64,000 nucleotides of DNA, taken from Qipengyuania marincola. GTDB taxonomy: Bacteria; Pseudomonadota; Alphaproteobacteria; Sphingomonadales; Sphingomonadaceae. Shown here piece after piece: positions 8,006 to 17,655 of the stretch. Every line of letters begins with the position of its first letter. The stretch's first letter is position 1. The stretch spans positions 434,001 to 498,000 of the forward strand of contig NZ_JARULC010000001.1 in assembly GCF_029688625.1 (NCBI RefSeq). Reading direction: 5' to 3'. The position numbers and the translations under genes are program-made. The notes under the pieces are model-generated. The model made no database searches and was not told where the DNA came from. It saw only the letters and a list, made by a program, of their open reading frames with translations.

Positions 8006-10081
8006 ATGACCGGTTTGCGCCGCCTTCTGGCAGTCTTGCTGATGGCGCTGGCCGCGCTTTCCGCGAGCCCCGCGCTGGCGCAATCGCAGCTTGGCGGGCC
8101 GAACGACATCGCAGTCGAACTATTCGCCGATCGCCAGCAGGCGGGCGAAGGTGGGACTACGAAGATGACCGTCGCCCTGCATTTCACGCCGCGAGCACCC
8201 GAATGGCATGGATACTGGTCCAATCCCGGTGATGCGGGCCTCGGCATGCAGGTCGACTGGTCGTGGCCAGACGAATGGTTCGGAGCGGCGCTCTATCCTC
8301 TGCCCAGCCGCCTCGTGATCGGCGACCTGATGAACCATATTTACGAGGGCGAATATGCCGTCCTCTACGAAGTCGCGATTCCCGCCGGTATCGATGTGTC
8401 GGCGCTCGAGCCTCTGTCGGCGAAGGTCGACTATCTTGCCTGCACCGACACGATCTGCGTCCCGCAAACGGCCGATGTGACTCTCAATCCCGGCCGCATC
8501 ACACCTGCGCGGATCGACGACTGGCGCGCCGACATAGTCCCGCCGCTCGGCAGCGCGGCAGGCTTCGAGTTCGCCGGGGACCGCCTGCGGATCGGCATAC
8601 CCCTGCCGGCTGCAAGCGCGCTGGGCGATGCACATGTCTTCGTCGAGACCGACGAAATCGGGGCCGGCCGCGCGGTTGCCTATACCGGGGTCCAGACCTT
8701 CATCCGCGAAGGCGATCTGTTGGTGGCGGAGATCCCCTTGCGTTCCCTGCCCGGGACAAACGCCGGGTCCGCTGAAAGCGCGGCTCGGATCGAGGGCATT
8801 CTCGACCTCGGAACCGGGCGCGGGGTACGCTTCGCCGCGCAGGCGGCGGATGTCCCGCTGGAAGGTGTCAAGCCGATCCGCGGCGCGGCCACGCCCACTT
8901 TGTGGCAATTGCTGCTGGCGGCGCTGGCAGGCGGGTTGTTGCTCAACATCATGCCCTGCGTATTCCCGATCCTCAGCCTCAAGGCACTGGCGCTGGCCAA
9001 GGCCGGCGGCGCCGAGCGCGCGGCCCGGACCGATGCCTTGGCCTATACCGCCGGGGTGATGATGGCGTGCGGCGCGCTTGGCCTGACGATCCTCGCGCTC
9101 CGATCCGCGGGGGAGCAAATCGGCTGGGCCTTCCAGCTGCAGGAACCGGTGGTCGTCGTCGCGCTGCTCTTTTTGGCGCTCGCGATAACAGCGAATTTCC
9201 TTGGCCTGTTCGAGGTGCCCGGCCTTGCCGTCTCCGGGCGCGGCCCTTCACGCGGGGGATCCTTTGCGACCGGGTTGCTGGCGGCCTTCGTTGCGACGCC
9301 GTGCACCGGACCATTCATGGCACTGGCGCTCGGCGCGGCGCTGGTCATCCCGCCGCTCGACGGGCTGCTCGTGTTCCTTGCGCTCGGGCTGGGGCTTGCC
9401 TTGCCGTTCCTGCTGATCGGTTTCGTGCCCGGCCTGCGCCGCCGCCTGCCGCAGCCGGGGCCTTGGATGGAGCGCTTCCGCCGCTGGATGGCGCTACCGA
9501 TGGGACTGACCGCGCTGGCGCTCGCATGGCTCGTGTGGCGGCTCGGGGGATGGGAGTTTCTGGCGCTCGTCAGCGTGCTGGCGCTCTTGTGCCTTGCCGG
9601 ACTGGCGCTGGTCGGACTCTTTCAGCGTCGCGGACGGGCGGGACCGGGCCTTGTCGCGCTATCCTTGCTTGCCGTGCTGAGCCTGGGGTTCGCCTTGCTG
9701 CCGACACCGCAATCGCAGGCGCGGGCGAGTGAAAGCATTCTCGATCCCGTTCCCTTTTCTGATGCGGAACTGGCCTCGGCGCGGGCGACGGGGCAACCGG
9801 TGTTCGTCTGGTTCACCGCCGACTGGTGCGTAACCTGCAAGGTGAATGAGAGCGTGGCGATCGAACGGGAGAGCACACGCGCCGCTTTCGAGGAAGCCGG
9901 CGTAATCGCGATGCGGGCCGACTGGACGCGCCGGGATGAGGAGATTTCGCGCATGCTTACGCGGCAGGGGGCGGCGGGCGTACCGCTCTATCTGTGGTAC
10001 GCGCCCGGCAGCGATGCCGAGCAATTGCCGCAGGTCCTTACGCCGGATCTTCTGGAAGCAAGGGCTCGGGCGTCGCAATAG
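8006..10081 (+). CDS. DsbD/ScsB-type thiol:disulfide reductase with C-terminal thioredoxin domain
   Basis: Moves reducing power from cytoplasmic thioredoxin across the inner membrane to periplasmic partners. From ATG 8006 (691 residues) there is a clean signal peptide ending ALAQS. A periplasmic beta domain carries a Cys pair (Cys146, Cys151). About eight membrane helices carry the redox cysteines in MPCVFP (Cys318) and TPCTGP (Cys433), and a C-terminal thioredoxin-like domain has WCVTC (Cys608/611). All six cysteines of the relay are present. The N-terminal domain looks more like ScsB than classical DsbD. The frame is open 18 codons upstream, but ATG 8006 gives the proper signal peptide. Confidence 0.92.
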   Translation: MTGLRRLLAVLLMALAALSASPALAQSQLGGPNDIAVELFADRQQAGEGGTTKMTVALHFTPRAPEWHGYWSNPGDAGLGMQVDWSWPDEWFGAALYPLPSRLVIGDLMNHIYEGEYAVLYEVAIPAGIDVSALEPLSAKVDYLACTDTICVPQTADVTLNPGRITPARIDDWRADIVPPLGSAAGFEFAGDRLRIGIPLPAASALGDAHVFVETDEIGAGRAVAYTGVQTFIREGDLLVAEIPLRSLPGTNAGSAESAARIEGILDLGTGRGVRFAAQAADVPLEGVKPIRGAATPTLWQLLLAALAGGLLLNIMPCVFPILSLKALALAKAGGAERAARTDALAYTAGVMMACGALGLTILALRSAGEQIGWAFQLQEPVVVVALLFLALAITANFLGLFEVPGLAVSGRGPSRGGSFATGLLAAFVATPCTGPFMALALGAALVIPPLDGLLVFLALGLGLALPFLLIGFVPGLRRRLPQPGPWMERFRRWMALPMGLTALALAWLVWRLGGWEFLALVSVLALLCLAGLALVGLFQRRGRAGPGLVALSLLAVLSLGFALLPTPQSQARASESILDPVPFSDAELASARATGQPVFVWFTADWCVTCKVNESVAIERESTRAAFEEAGVIAMRADWTRRDEEISRMLTRQGAAGVPLYLWYAPGSDAEQLPQVLTPDLLEARARASQ

Positions 10082-10616
10082 GCTCGGGGTCGGGCAAAGC
10101 CGCGGCTCGGCAGCGCTCGACCAACTCGCCCGGAACGGCGCTGGGATTAAGGATCAGGCTGCCGGCTCCCGGTACAGTCGCTTCTACCTGCCGCGGACCG
10201 GTCAGCACGTCGAGCGCGGGATCGGCAGCTTCTGTCGCGCCTTCCCATCGCCATATATCGCCGCGTTCGGTGGCATCGATCTTGAGGCGCGAGACATGGC
10301 CATTGCCAATCAGCGCGAGGATCGCTTTCGCGCCCGCATCCGCCTTGGCGAACCGGGTAAAGGCGATCAGCGGCAGGCCACCCTGATCGACGCATTCAAG
10401 CGCGAAGAGCGGTCGCTCACCGGGCTTGCCGTACAATAGGCGATCGGTATTTTCGGCTGCCGCCCACACCGCGCCCGCAGTATCTGGGGATGCGATCGGT
10501 TCGGACGGCCCTTCGGCGCGCGGCGCGATGCGCGAGCGTTCGGAATATTCGTCCGAAGCGGGCGGCTGACAGGCGGCAATCGCCAGCATCAGGCAGGGAA
10601 GGATGGCGACACGCAT
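10038..10616 (-). CDS. small putative lipoprotein of unknown function
   Basis: Starting at ATG 10616 the 192-residue product has a hydrophobic leader ending LAIAAC, a good lipobox, then a Ser/Glu/Pro-rich tether and a soluble domain. I recognise no family. An upstream in-frame ATG (10652) would put twelve residues in front of the leader and is less likely. The 3' end overlaps the convergent DsbD-like gene by 44 bases, and the C-terminus is Pro/Glu-rich (PEPIATPEPLLPED), which may be a by-product of that antisense overlap. Confidence 0.7.
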   Translation of the reverse strand: MRVAILPCLMLAIAACQPPASDEYSERSRIAPRAEGPSEPIASPDTAGAVWAAAENTDRLLYGKPGERPLFALECVDQGGLPLIAFTRFAKADAGAKAILALIGNGHVSRLKIDATERGDIWRWEGATEAADPALDVLTGPRQVEATVPGAGSLILNPSAVPGELVERCRAAALPDPEPIATPEPLLPEDPA

Positions 10617-10684
10617 CGGCAGCCTGTTCGATAGTTTCACGCGGGCGGGCAAGGGGGCGCGCCGCTTATCCCCGACACGATCGA

Positions 10685-12892
10685 TCAGGGCTTTCCGCCC
10701 ATGCGCTTGTACCGCGTCTTGCCGTACCGGGTCTTGCGCGTGCCGGGACGTCCGGCGTCGCTGCGACCGACTCTGGGAGCCTTGTGCTCGCCTTCAGGCA
10801 GGCCGAGTTCGTCATTCTCCAGCCGGCGGATTTCGTCGCGCAGGCGGCCCGCTTCCTCGAATTCGAGATCGGCAGCCGCGGTACGCATGCGCTTTTCGAG
10901 ATCCTCGATATAGGCGCGTAGATTGTGGCCGACGAGGTTGTTGCGTTCGTCGTCGCCAGTGTCGACGGTGACACCGTCTTGCGCTGCGGTGTGCGCGACG
11001 ATGTCGGCAATATTGCGCTTGATGGTTGTGGGCGTGATGCCGTGTTCTTCGTTATACGCCTTCTGTTTTTCGCGGCGGCGATCGGTTTCCGCCATTGCGC
11101 GCTCCATGCTGCCGGTGATCCGGTCCGCATAGAGGATCACGCGGCCTTCCACGTTCCGCGCGGCGCGCCCGATGGTCTGGACCAGGCTGGTTTCGCTGCG
11201 CAGGAAGCCTTCCTTGTCCGCGTCGAGGATGCACACCAGCCCGCATTCGGGAATGTCGAGGCCTTCGCGCAGCAGGTTGATACCCACCAGCACATCGTAG
11301 ACGCCAAGGCGCAGGTCCCGGATCAGCTCGATACGTTCGAGCGTCTCCACGTCGGAGTGCATGTAGCGCACCTTCACGCCCGCTTCGTGCATGAATTCGG
11401 TGAGGTCTTCCGCCATCCGCTTGGTCAGCGTGGTGACCAGTGTGCGATAGCCCATCCTGGCGGTCTTCTTGCATTCCTCGATGCAATCCTGGACCTGATC
11501 CTCCACCGGCTTGATCTCTACCGGCGGATCGATGAGGCCAGTCGGCCGGATGACCTGTTCGGCAAAGACGCCGCCGGTCTGCTCCATTTCCCACGTGCCG
11601 GGCGTGGCGGACACGCAGAAGGTCTGCGGGCGCATCGCGTCCCATTCGTTGAAACGCAGCGGGCGGTTGTCGATGCAGCTCGGCAAGCGGAAGCCGTATT
11701 CGGCCAGAGTGATCTTGCGACGATGGTCCCCGCGCGCCATCGCGCCGACCTGCGGCACCGTCTGGTGGCTCTCGTCGACGAACAGAAGGGCGTTCTCGGG
11801 GAGGTATTCAAACAGTGTGGGCGGCGGTTCGCCGGGGAGGCGGCCAGTGAGGAAGCGGCTGTAATTCTCGATCCCCGCGCAAGAACCGGTGGCGGCGATC
11901 ATCTCGAGATCGAAATTGGTACGTTGCTCCAGACGTTGGGCCTCCAGCAGGCGGCCTTCCTCGTGCAGTTCCTTGAGGCGTTCCTGCAGCTCGAACTTGA
12001 TCGCCTCGGAAGCCTGTTTCATCGTCGGGCCGGGCGTGACGTAGTGCGAGTTTGCATAGACGCGCACCTTGTCGAGGCTCGCGCCTGTCTTGCCGGTGAG
12101 GGGGTCGAATTCGCTGATTTCCTCGATCTCGTCGCCGAAGAACGAAATGCGCCAGGCCATGTCTTCGTAGTGGCTCGGGAAGATCTCCAGATTGTCGCCG
12201 CGCACACGGAAATTGCCGCGCGCGAAGGCGGCATCGTTGCGCTTGTACTGGAGCGCGACGAGCTTGCGGATCAGCTCGCGCTGGTCGACTTGCGTATCCT
12301 TCTTGATGTCGAAAATCATGGCCGAATAGGTCTCGACAGAGCCGATACCGTAGAGGCACGAAACCGAGGCCACGATGATCACGTCGTCGCGTTCCAGTAG
12401 TGCGCGCGTGGCCGAATGGCGCATCCGGTCGATCGCCTCGTTCACCGAGCTTTCCTTCTCGATGTAGGTGTCGGACCGGGGCACGTAGGCTTCGGGCTGG
12501 TAGTAATCGTAATAGCTGACGAAATACTCGACCGCGTTTTCCGGGAAGAAGCTCTTGAACTCGCCATAGAGCTGCGCGGCGAGGATCTTGTTGGGGGCGA
12601 GGATCAGCGCGGGGCGCTGCAATTCCTCGATCACCTTGGCCATGGTGAAAGTCTTGCCGCTACCGGTGACGCCGAGGAGTGTCTGGGTGCGTTCGCCTTC
12701 GCGCGCCGCCTTCACCAGCTCGGCGATGGCGGTGGGCTGGTCGCCCGCGGGGGTATAGTCCGACACCAGCTTGAAGGGCTTGCCGCCCATCGATTTCTCT
12801 GGCCGAGCGGGTTTGTGAGGGACGAATTCGCCCGTGGTGTCGGGCTCTTCAAGGCCGCGGCGGATGACGAGACCGGTGTCGTGTTCGCTCAT
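10685..12892 (-). CDS. uvrB: excinuclease ABC subunit B
   Basis: Damage-verifying helicase-like subunit of UvrABC nucleotide excision repair. From ATG 12892 (735 residues) it carries Walker A GVTGSGKT (residues 74-81), the beta-hairpin region rich in Tyr ([12 protein letters not shown]), the DESHQT box, the helicase motif [12 protein letters not shown] and a C-terminal UVR motif ([24 protein letters not shown] region). After the UVR motif there is a basic tail of about 30 residues ending near [13 protein letters not shown] found no convincing LexA-type GTTC/GAAC dyad upstream. Confidence 0.97.
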   Translation of the reverse strand: MSEHDTGLVIRRGLEEPDTTGEFVPHKPARPEKSMGGKPFKLVSDYTPAGDQPTAIAELVKAAREGERTQTLLGVTGSGKTFTMAKVIEELQRPALILAPNKILAAQLYGEFKSFFPENAVEYFVSYYDYYQPEAYVPRSDTYIEKESSVNEAIDRMRHSATRALLERDDVIIVASVSCLYGIGSVETYSAMIFDIKKDTQVDQRELIRKLVALQYKRNDAAFARGNFRVRGDNLEIFPSHYEDMAWRISFFGDEIEEISEFDPLTGKTGASLDKVRVYANSHYVTPGPTMKQASEAIKFELQERLKELHEEGRLLEAQRLEQRTNFDLEMIAATGSCAGIENYSRFLTGRLPGEPPPTLFEYLPENALLFVDESHQTVPQVGAMARGDHRRKITLAEYGFRLPSCIDNRPLRFNEWDAMRPQTFCVSATPGTWEMEQTGGVFAEQVIRPTGLIDPPVEIKPVEDQVQDCIEECKKTARMGYRTLVTTLTKRMAEDLTEFMHEAGVKVRYMHSDVETLERIELIRDLRLGVYDVLVGINLLREGLDIPECGLVCILDADKEGFLRSETSLVQTIGRAARNVEGRVILYADRITGSMERAMAETDRRREKQKAYNEEHGITPTTIKRNIADIVAHTAAQDGVTVDTGDDERNNLVGHNLRAYIEDLEKRMRTAAADLEFEEAGRLRDEIRRLENDELGLPEGEHKAPRVGRSDAGRPGTRKTRYGKTRYKRMGGKP

Positions 12893-12990
12893 GCGCGCAC
12901 ATATGGGGAACGGGGCCGTCCTGATCAACGCCGCTTTGCGTTGGCAGGCGCGGCTGCTAGCGTTGGAGAAAGAAAGCGGGAGATGAAAAG

Positions 12991-13524
12991 ATGCGAACTG
13001 TCCTGATTGCCGGTGCCGCAGCGCTCGGCCTGGCTGGCTGCGGTGGCGGCACGAGCGCGGACGCCGATGGCGACGGCGAGATCACCAGCGCCGAGGTCGC
13101 TGAAAAGGCGGAAGAGATGGTGAAGCCCGAGGCCGGACAATATCGCGCGACGAGCGAGCTGGTCGAGCTCGAGGCGCCGGGCGCCCCGCCGCAGGCGGTC
13201 GAGCTGATGCGCGGCATGATGGACAATAGCTTCGAGTATTGCCTGACGCAGGAGGAAGCCGATCGCGGTTTCGAGGAAATGGCGCGGGAATCGCAGGATT
13301 CCAACTGCACATTCGAAAAGTTCGACGTGAACGGCAGCGCGATCGACGCTGCCATGACTTGTACCGGCGATGGGCAGGGCACGATGCGGATGACCATGCA
13401 GGGCACGGGCGGTCGGACCTCTTCCGAAATGACGATGACCATGGTCGGCAATGTCGCCGGGCAGGGCGAGGGCCGGATGGTCATGAAGACCAGCCACGAA
13501 CGCATTGGCGATTGCCCGGCCTGA
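12991..13524 (+). CDS. DUF3617-type lipoprotein with an EF-hand-like loop
   Basis: A 177-residue lipoprotein: leader ending GLAGC (Cys17), then at once [12 protein letters not shown] (residues 24-35), which fits a canonical 12-residue EF-hand calcium loop. The rest matches the DUF3617 pattern: a beta-rich domain with [15 protein letters not shown], an internal Cys-containing [11 protein letters not shown], a Met/Thr-rich hairpin ([11 protein letters not shown]) and a final Cys. The three cysteines after the lipobox probably form a disulfide in the periplasm. Function of the family is unknown. It is the first plus-strand gene before the hydrolase/ATP-grasp run. Confidence 0.78.
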   Translation: MRTVLIAGAAALGLAGCGGGTSADADGDGEITSAEVAEKAEEMVKPEAGQYRATSELVELEAPGAPPQAVELMRGMMDNSFEYCLTQEEADRGFEEMARESQDSNCTFEKFDVNGSAIDAAMTCTGDGQGTMRMTMQGTGGRTSSEMTMTMVGNVAGQGEGRMVMKTSHERIGDCPA

Positions 13525-13598
13525 TCGGTCGCCTGACACGCACATGACAACATGACATTCGGGGCACGTTAAGACACTTCGCGCATTATGACGCGGTG

Positions 13599-14366
13599 AT
13601 GGCAACGTTACCGTTCAAAGACACCAGCTTGCCCAGCCGCGAGGAGATTGCGCGCCGCTGGGCATTGGCGAAGGAGCCGTGCCCCGACGATGCCCGCGGC
13701 CCGCGGCTGAAGCTCTTGCTGCGCGAATTTCTCTGGCCGCTCGAGCCGCTGCGACGCCGGTTGCGCGAGCGTCTGGAGATCGCGCCCGCGCGGCATCCGA
13801 AAACGGTCATGCTGCTTCCCGGCTTCGGCGCCCATCCCATCCGCATGCGCTGGATGGCGCGGCGGCTGGAGGAAGCGGGCCACGTCGCCAAGCGTTGGGG
13901 CCTCGGCTACAATCTGGGCGCTACGGCGGACCGCTTCGAGCGCGTCGAGAAGCGCCTCGTCGCCTTGCATGGGCGGCATGGCGAGCCAATCGTGCTGATC
14001 GGCTGGAGCCTCGGCGGGGTGATGGCGCGCGAACTGGCCAAGAAGCATCCCGACAAGGTGGCCAAGGTCGTCACGATGGGGTCGCCCTTTTCCGGCAGCC
14101 CGCGCGCGAACAACGGCTGGCGCGCCTACCAGGCGATCGCGGGCCACCGGGTAGACGAGCCTGAAATCGATACTGTCGTGGCCGAAAAGCCGCCGGTGGA
14201 AACGGTCGCCATCTGGAGCCCGTGCGACGGCGTGGTGCATCCGCGCTCGGCCTGCGGGAAGCCCGGCGAACGCGATCGCACGGTCGCGGTGCGCTGTTCG
14301 CACATGGGTCTCGTGATGACCAATGAAGCGATGGCTGCGGTCCTCGCGGAACTTGACCGGGGCTGA
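13599..14366 (+). CDS. alpha/beta-hydrolase (lipase-like)
   Basis: A 255-residue cytoplasmic alpha/beta-hydrolase. The nucleophile elbow is GWSLGG with Ser137, the oxyanion region is VMLLPGFGAHP (70-80), and the likely acid and base are Asp210 (SPCDGVV) and His235 (CSHMGLV), giving a complete triad. The C-terminal layout with the CSHMG histidine resembles PGAP1/triacylglycerol-lipase-like proteins. Substrate unknown. It starts 60 bases before the ATP-grasp gene on the same strand and could be cotranscribed. GTG at 13596 directly before the ATG is a possible alternative start. Confidence 0.8.
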   Translation: MATLPFKDTSLPSREEIARRWALAKEPCPDDARGPRLKLLLREFLWPLEPLRRRLRERLEIAPARHPKTVMLLPGFGAHPIRMRWMARRLEEAGHVAKRWGLGYNLGATADRFERVEKRLVALHGRHGEPIVLIGWSLGGVMARELAKKHPDKVAKVVTMGSPFSGSPRANNGWRAYQAIAGHRVDEPEIDTVVAEKPPVETVAIWSPCDGVVHPRSACGKPGERDRTVAVRCSHMGLVMTNEAMAAVLAELDRG

Positions 14367-14426
14367 AGGCTTCTATCCCTGTAGGGCGGCGGGATTCCAA
14401 TCGCCGCGGCCGTTCTCCGGGGGACC

Positions 14427-15854
14427 ATGACAGGCAACGCCGAATTCTTCGACGAAATGCACCGCGCCGAAGGTGGGGTGCGCGATGCCTACGACAAATA
14501 TTGCGACTGGTTCGAAGAGCAGAAGACCAGTCTGTTGAAACGCAAGCACGCCGAGGCGGAGACCAATTTCCGCAAGACCGGTATCACCTTCAATGTCTAT
14601 GGCGAGGATGAGGCCGAAGAACGGCTAATCCCGTTCGACATGGTGCCGCGGATTATCACCGCCGCCGAATGGCGCAAGCTGACCCGTGGTATCGAGCAGC
14701 GCGTGTCGGCGCTCAACGCCTTCATGCACGACCTTTACCATCGGCAGGAGATCATACGCGCAGGCCGCATTCCCGAACGCCTGTTCCGCAACAATGCCGC
14801 GTGGCTACCGCATATGGTCGGGTTCACCCCGCCCGGTGGGGTCTATACCCACATCGTCGGTATCGACTTGGTGCGAACCGGGCCCGACGAGTTCTACGTT
14901 CTCGAAGACAACGCCCGCACCCCGTCGGGTGTCAGCTACATGCTGGAAAATCGCGAGACGATGATGGCGATGTTTCCAGAGCTCTTCATGCGTGTTCCCG
15001 TCGAACAGGTGTCGGACTATCCGCGCCGGCTCGCCAAGAGCCTCGCCGCCTGCGCGCCAGACTGCACGGAAGGCAAGCCGACCGTCGCCGTGCTGACGCC
15101 TGGCATCTACAATTCCGCCTATTTCGAACATGCCTTTCTCGCCGACCAGATGGGCGCGGAACTGATCGAAGGCAGCGATCTCAGAGTAATGAACGGCCGC
15201 GTCGCGATGCGGACGACCAGCGGGTTCCAGCCGCTCGACGTGATCTATCGCCGGGTGGACGACGAATTTCTCGACCCCCTGACGTTCAACGAGGACAGCG
15301 TGCTTGGCGTGCCGGGAATCATGGACGTCTATCGCGCGGGCGGGGTGACCATCGCCAATGCGCCGGGCACCGGCGTCGCCGACGACAAGGCGATCTATTC
15401 CTTCATGCCCGAGATCGTCGAATTCTACACCGGCGAGAAACCGTTGCTGCCCAATGTCGAGACGCATCGCTGCGCTGACGAGGACACGCTGAAATACGTG
15501 CTCGACAACCTCGAGGAGCTGGTGGTCAAGGAGGTCCATGGTTCGGGCGGCTATGGCATGCTGATCGGGCCGGCGGCCTCGAAAAAGGAGCTCGACGAAT
15601 TCCGCAAGAAGCTGGTCGACAAGCCCGAGAACTATATCGCCCAACCCACGCTATCGCTGTCGACGTGTCCGATCTTCACCAAGAAGGGGCTCGCGCCGCG
15701 CCACGTGGACTTGCGCCCGTTCGTCCTCGTTTCGCCGGACAAGGTGGACATCACTCCTGGCGGGTTGACCCGCGTTGCGCTGAAAGAGGGTTCGCTGGTC
15801 GTGAATTCGAGCCAGGGCGGCGGCACCAAGGATACATGGGTGCTCAAGGACTGA
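14427..15854 (+). CDS. circularly permuted ATP-grasp protein (type 2), putative peptide/amide ligase
   Basis: 475 residues matching the circularly permuted ATP-grasp family (COG2308). Visible family blocks are the N-terminal Tyr/Trp-rich helix (AYDKYCDWFEEQ), RVSALNAFMHDLY, the highly conserved LEDNARTPSGVSYMLENR (159-176), DVIYRRVDDEF and KEVHGSGGYGMLIGP. These enzymes are predicted to make amide or peptide bonds at the cost of ATP; no product is established. It leads a four-gene block: 16 bases to the alpha-E gene, which overlaps the transglutaminase gene, followed by the Anbu peptidase. Confidence 0.93.
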   Translation: MTGNAEFFDEMHRAEGGVRDAYDKYCDWFEEQKTSLLKRKHAEAETNFRKTGITFNVYGEDEAEERLIPFDMVPRIITAAEWRKLTRGIEQRVSALNAFMHDLYHRQEIIRAGRIPERLFRNNAAWLPHMVGFTPPGGVYTHIVGIDLVRTGPDEFYVLEDNARTPSGVSYMLENRETMMAMFPELFMRVPVEQVSDYPRRLAKSLAACAPDCTEGKPTVAVLTPGIYNSAYFEHAFLADQMGAELIEGSDLRVMNGRVAMRTTSGFQPLDVIYRRVDDEFLDPLTFNEDSVLGVPGIMDVYRAGGVTIANAPGTGVADDKAIYSFMPEIVEFYTGEKPLLPNVETHRCADEDTLKYVLDNLEELVVKEVHGSGGYGMLIGPAASKKELDEFRKKLVDKPENYIAQPTLSLSTCPIFTKKGLAPRHVDLRPFVLVSPDKVDITPGGLTRVALKEGSLVVNSSQGGGTKDTWVLKD

Positions 15855-15870
15855 TGGCAGGGGACCCGTC

Positions 15871-16815
15871 ATGCTAGGTCGTACCGCCAACGGCCTCTTC
15901 TGGATGTTCCGCTATCTCGAGCGGGCAGAAAATACCGCGCGCCTGCTCGATGCCGGCTTGCGCATGGCGCTGACGCGCGATCTAGTGACCGCGGAAGAGG
16001 AATGGCGCTCGGTCATCGCCACCGCCGGACAGCAGCCCGGCTATGAGGCGAAACACGGCAGCTACACCGGCATGCAGACATGGAACTACATGCTGCGGGA
16101 CAAGGACAACCCGGCCTCGATCCTCTCGATGTTCGGGCAGGTGCGCCAGAATGCGCGTCTTGCACGCAATGCCATCAGCGGCGAATTGTGGGAGGCGATC
16201 AACGAGAACTGGCTTCAGATCAAGGACCAGCTCAAGCGCCCGGTGCCCGAAAACCGCGTGCTCGACACCGTCGCGACGATCCGCCGGGCGGGCACGCTGG
16301 CGCATGGCGCGATGGAAGGTTCCATGCTGCGGGACGAGGGATATCACTTCGCCCAGGCCGGCGCCTATATCGAACGCGGCGACAGCGTGGCGCGCATTCT
16401 CGACATCAAATACTACCTGCTGCTGCCTTCGCTTTCCTATGTCGGCTCCAGCCTCGATACCGGCCAGTGGGATCAGGTGTTGCGCTCCGTTTCGGGCGAT
16501 CGCGCCTATCGCTGGCTCAACGCCGGCCAGATCGATGCCCGCGGGATCTGTGAATTTCTAATCCTCGACGATTGCTTCCCGCGCAGCCTTGCCTTCTGCC
16601 ACGCCGAATTGCGCAAGAACCTGGCGGCTCTGGCGCGGCTTCATGGTGGCGAAGGGGACAGCAATGCGCTGATGCGCGAGGCCGACATGCACCTTTCCGA
16701 CATGACCATCGACCAGGTATTCGACCAGGGGCTGCACGAATTTCTGATCGATTTCATGTCCCGCAACGCTGCGATCGGCAATGCCATCGCGCAAGATTAT
16801 CGGTTCCTTGCCTAA
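15871..16815 (+). CDS. alpha-E domain protein (DUF403/COG2307)
   Basis: A 314-residue all-helical protein beginning MLGRTANGLFWMFRYLERAENTARLLD, the typical alpha-E opening. Further conserved Arg/Glu-rich helices include GSMLRDEGYHFAQAGAYIERGD. Always found with permuted ATP-grasp and transglutaminase genes, it is thought to act as partner or substrate-handling factor of the ligase, but biochemistry is lacking. Its TAA stop overlaps the transglutaminase ATG (TAATG), showing tight translational coupling. Confidence 0.92.
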   Translation: MLGRTANGLFWMFRYLERAENTARLLDAGLRMALTRDLVTAEEEWRSVIATAGQQPGYEAKHGSYTGMQTWNYMLRDKDNPASILSMFGQVRQNARLARNAISGELWEAINENWLQIKDQLKRPVPENRVLDTVATIRRAGTLAHGAMEGSMLRDEGYHFAQAGAYIERGDSVARILDIKYYLLLPSLSYVGSSLDTGQWDQVLRSVSGDRAYRWLNAGQIDARGICEFLILDDCFPRSLAFCHAELRKNLAALARLHGGEGDSNALMREADMHLSDMTIDQVFDQGLHEFLIDFMSRNAAIGNAIAQDYRFLA

Positions 16816-17636
16816 TGCGCCTCTCTATTCGCCATACCACCCGCTATCGCTTCGAGACCCCCGTCGTCCACGCTCTCCAGCGCCTTCGCCTGACGCCCAA
16901 GGAGACGCAGGGACAGGAAATTCTCGAATGGGAGATGGAATACGAGAACGCGATCCCCGAACTGACTTACGAGGATCAGCACCACAACACGACGACGCTG
17001 GTGGCAGTCGAGAGCGGGGCGCAGGAAGTGCGCGTAACCTGCCACGGCAAGGTCGATACGCACGACCATGCCGGGGTTATCGGCCGCCATGCAGGCCATT
17101 TGCCCTTGTGGAGCTTTCATGGGCAGACGGCGCTCACTCGTCCCGGGCCGGGCATACGCAAGCTGCTGAAAGAGATTCAGCACGAGGATGAGGACGGACT
17201 CGACCGACTGCATCGCCTGTCCGCGACAATTCTCGAGCAGGTCGAATATCGCACGGGTACCACTAATTCGCGGACCAGTGCCGAGGAAGCCTTCGCCGCC
17301 GGGCAGGGCGTGTGCCAGGATCATGCTCATATCTTTATCGGCGCGGCCCGAGCGCTCGGCATTCCGGCGCGCTATGTCAGCGGCTATCTGATGATGAATG
17401 ATCGCGTCGAGCAGGAGGCTGGCCATGCCTGGGCCGAAGCTCATGTCGAGGGGCTCGGCTGGGTCGGCTTTGACATATCCAACGGCATCAGCCCCGATGC
17501 GCGCTATGTCCGGGTGGCCACGGGACGCGACTATCGCGATGCTGCGCCAGTGACGGGCATCAGCTTCGGAAGCACCTCGACCGTATTGGAGGTGGACGTA
17601 GCGGTCGAACAGCAGCAAATGCCCCAGCAGCAGTAA
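16815..17636 (+). CDS. transglutaminase-like cysteine peptidase (COG1305)
   Basis: A 273-residue protein. The N-terminal beta-domain begins MRLSIRHTTRYRF, typical of bacterial transglutaminase-family N-domains. The papain-like core holds the catalytic cysteine in AAGQGVCQDHAHIF, the histidine in GHAWAEAHVEGLGWVGFD and the aspartate in FDISNG. No signal peptide, so cytoplasmic. In this gene context it is predicted to cleave or exchange an amide/peptide bond made by the ATP-grasp ligase. The start at 16815 is fixed by overlap with the alpha-E stop. Confidence 0.92.
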   Translation: MRLSIRHTTRYRFETPVVHALQRLRLTPKETQGQEILEWEMEYENAIPELTYEDQHHNTTTLVAVESGAQEVRVTCHGKVDTHDHAGVIGRHAGHLPLWSFHGQTALTRPGPGIRKLLKEIQHEDEDGLDRLHRLSATILEQVEYRTGTTNSRTSAEEAFAAGQGVCQDHAHIFIGAARALGIPARYVSGYLMMNDRVEQEAGHAWAEAHVEGLGWVGFDISNGISPDARYVRVATGRDYRDAAPVTGISFGSTSTVLEVDVAVEQQQMPQQQ

Positions 17637-17655
17637 TCGCCGGGAAGCGGAATTT

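Noticed and set aside
12893-12990. LexA/SOS box expected upstream of uvrB
   Set aside because: A single GAAC is present without a second half-site at the required spacing.
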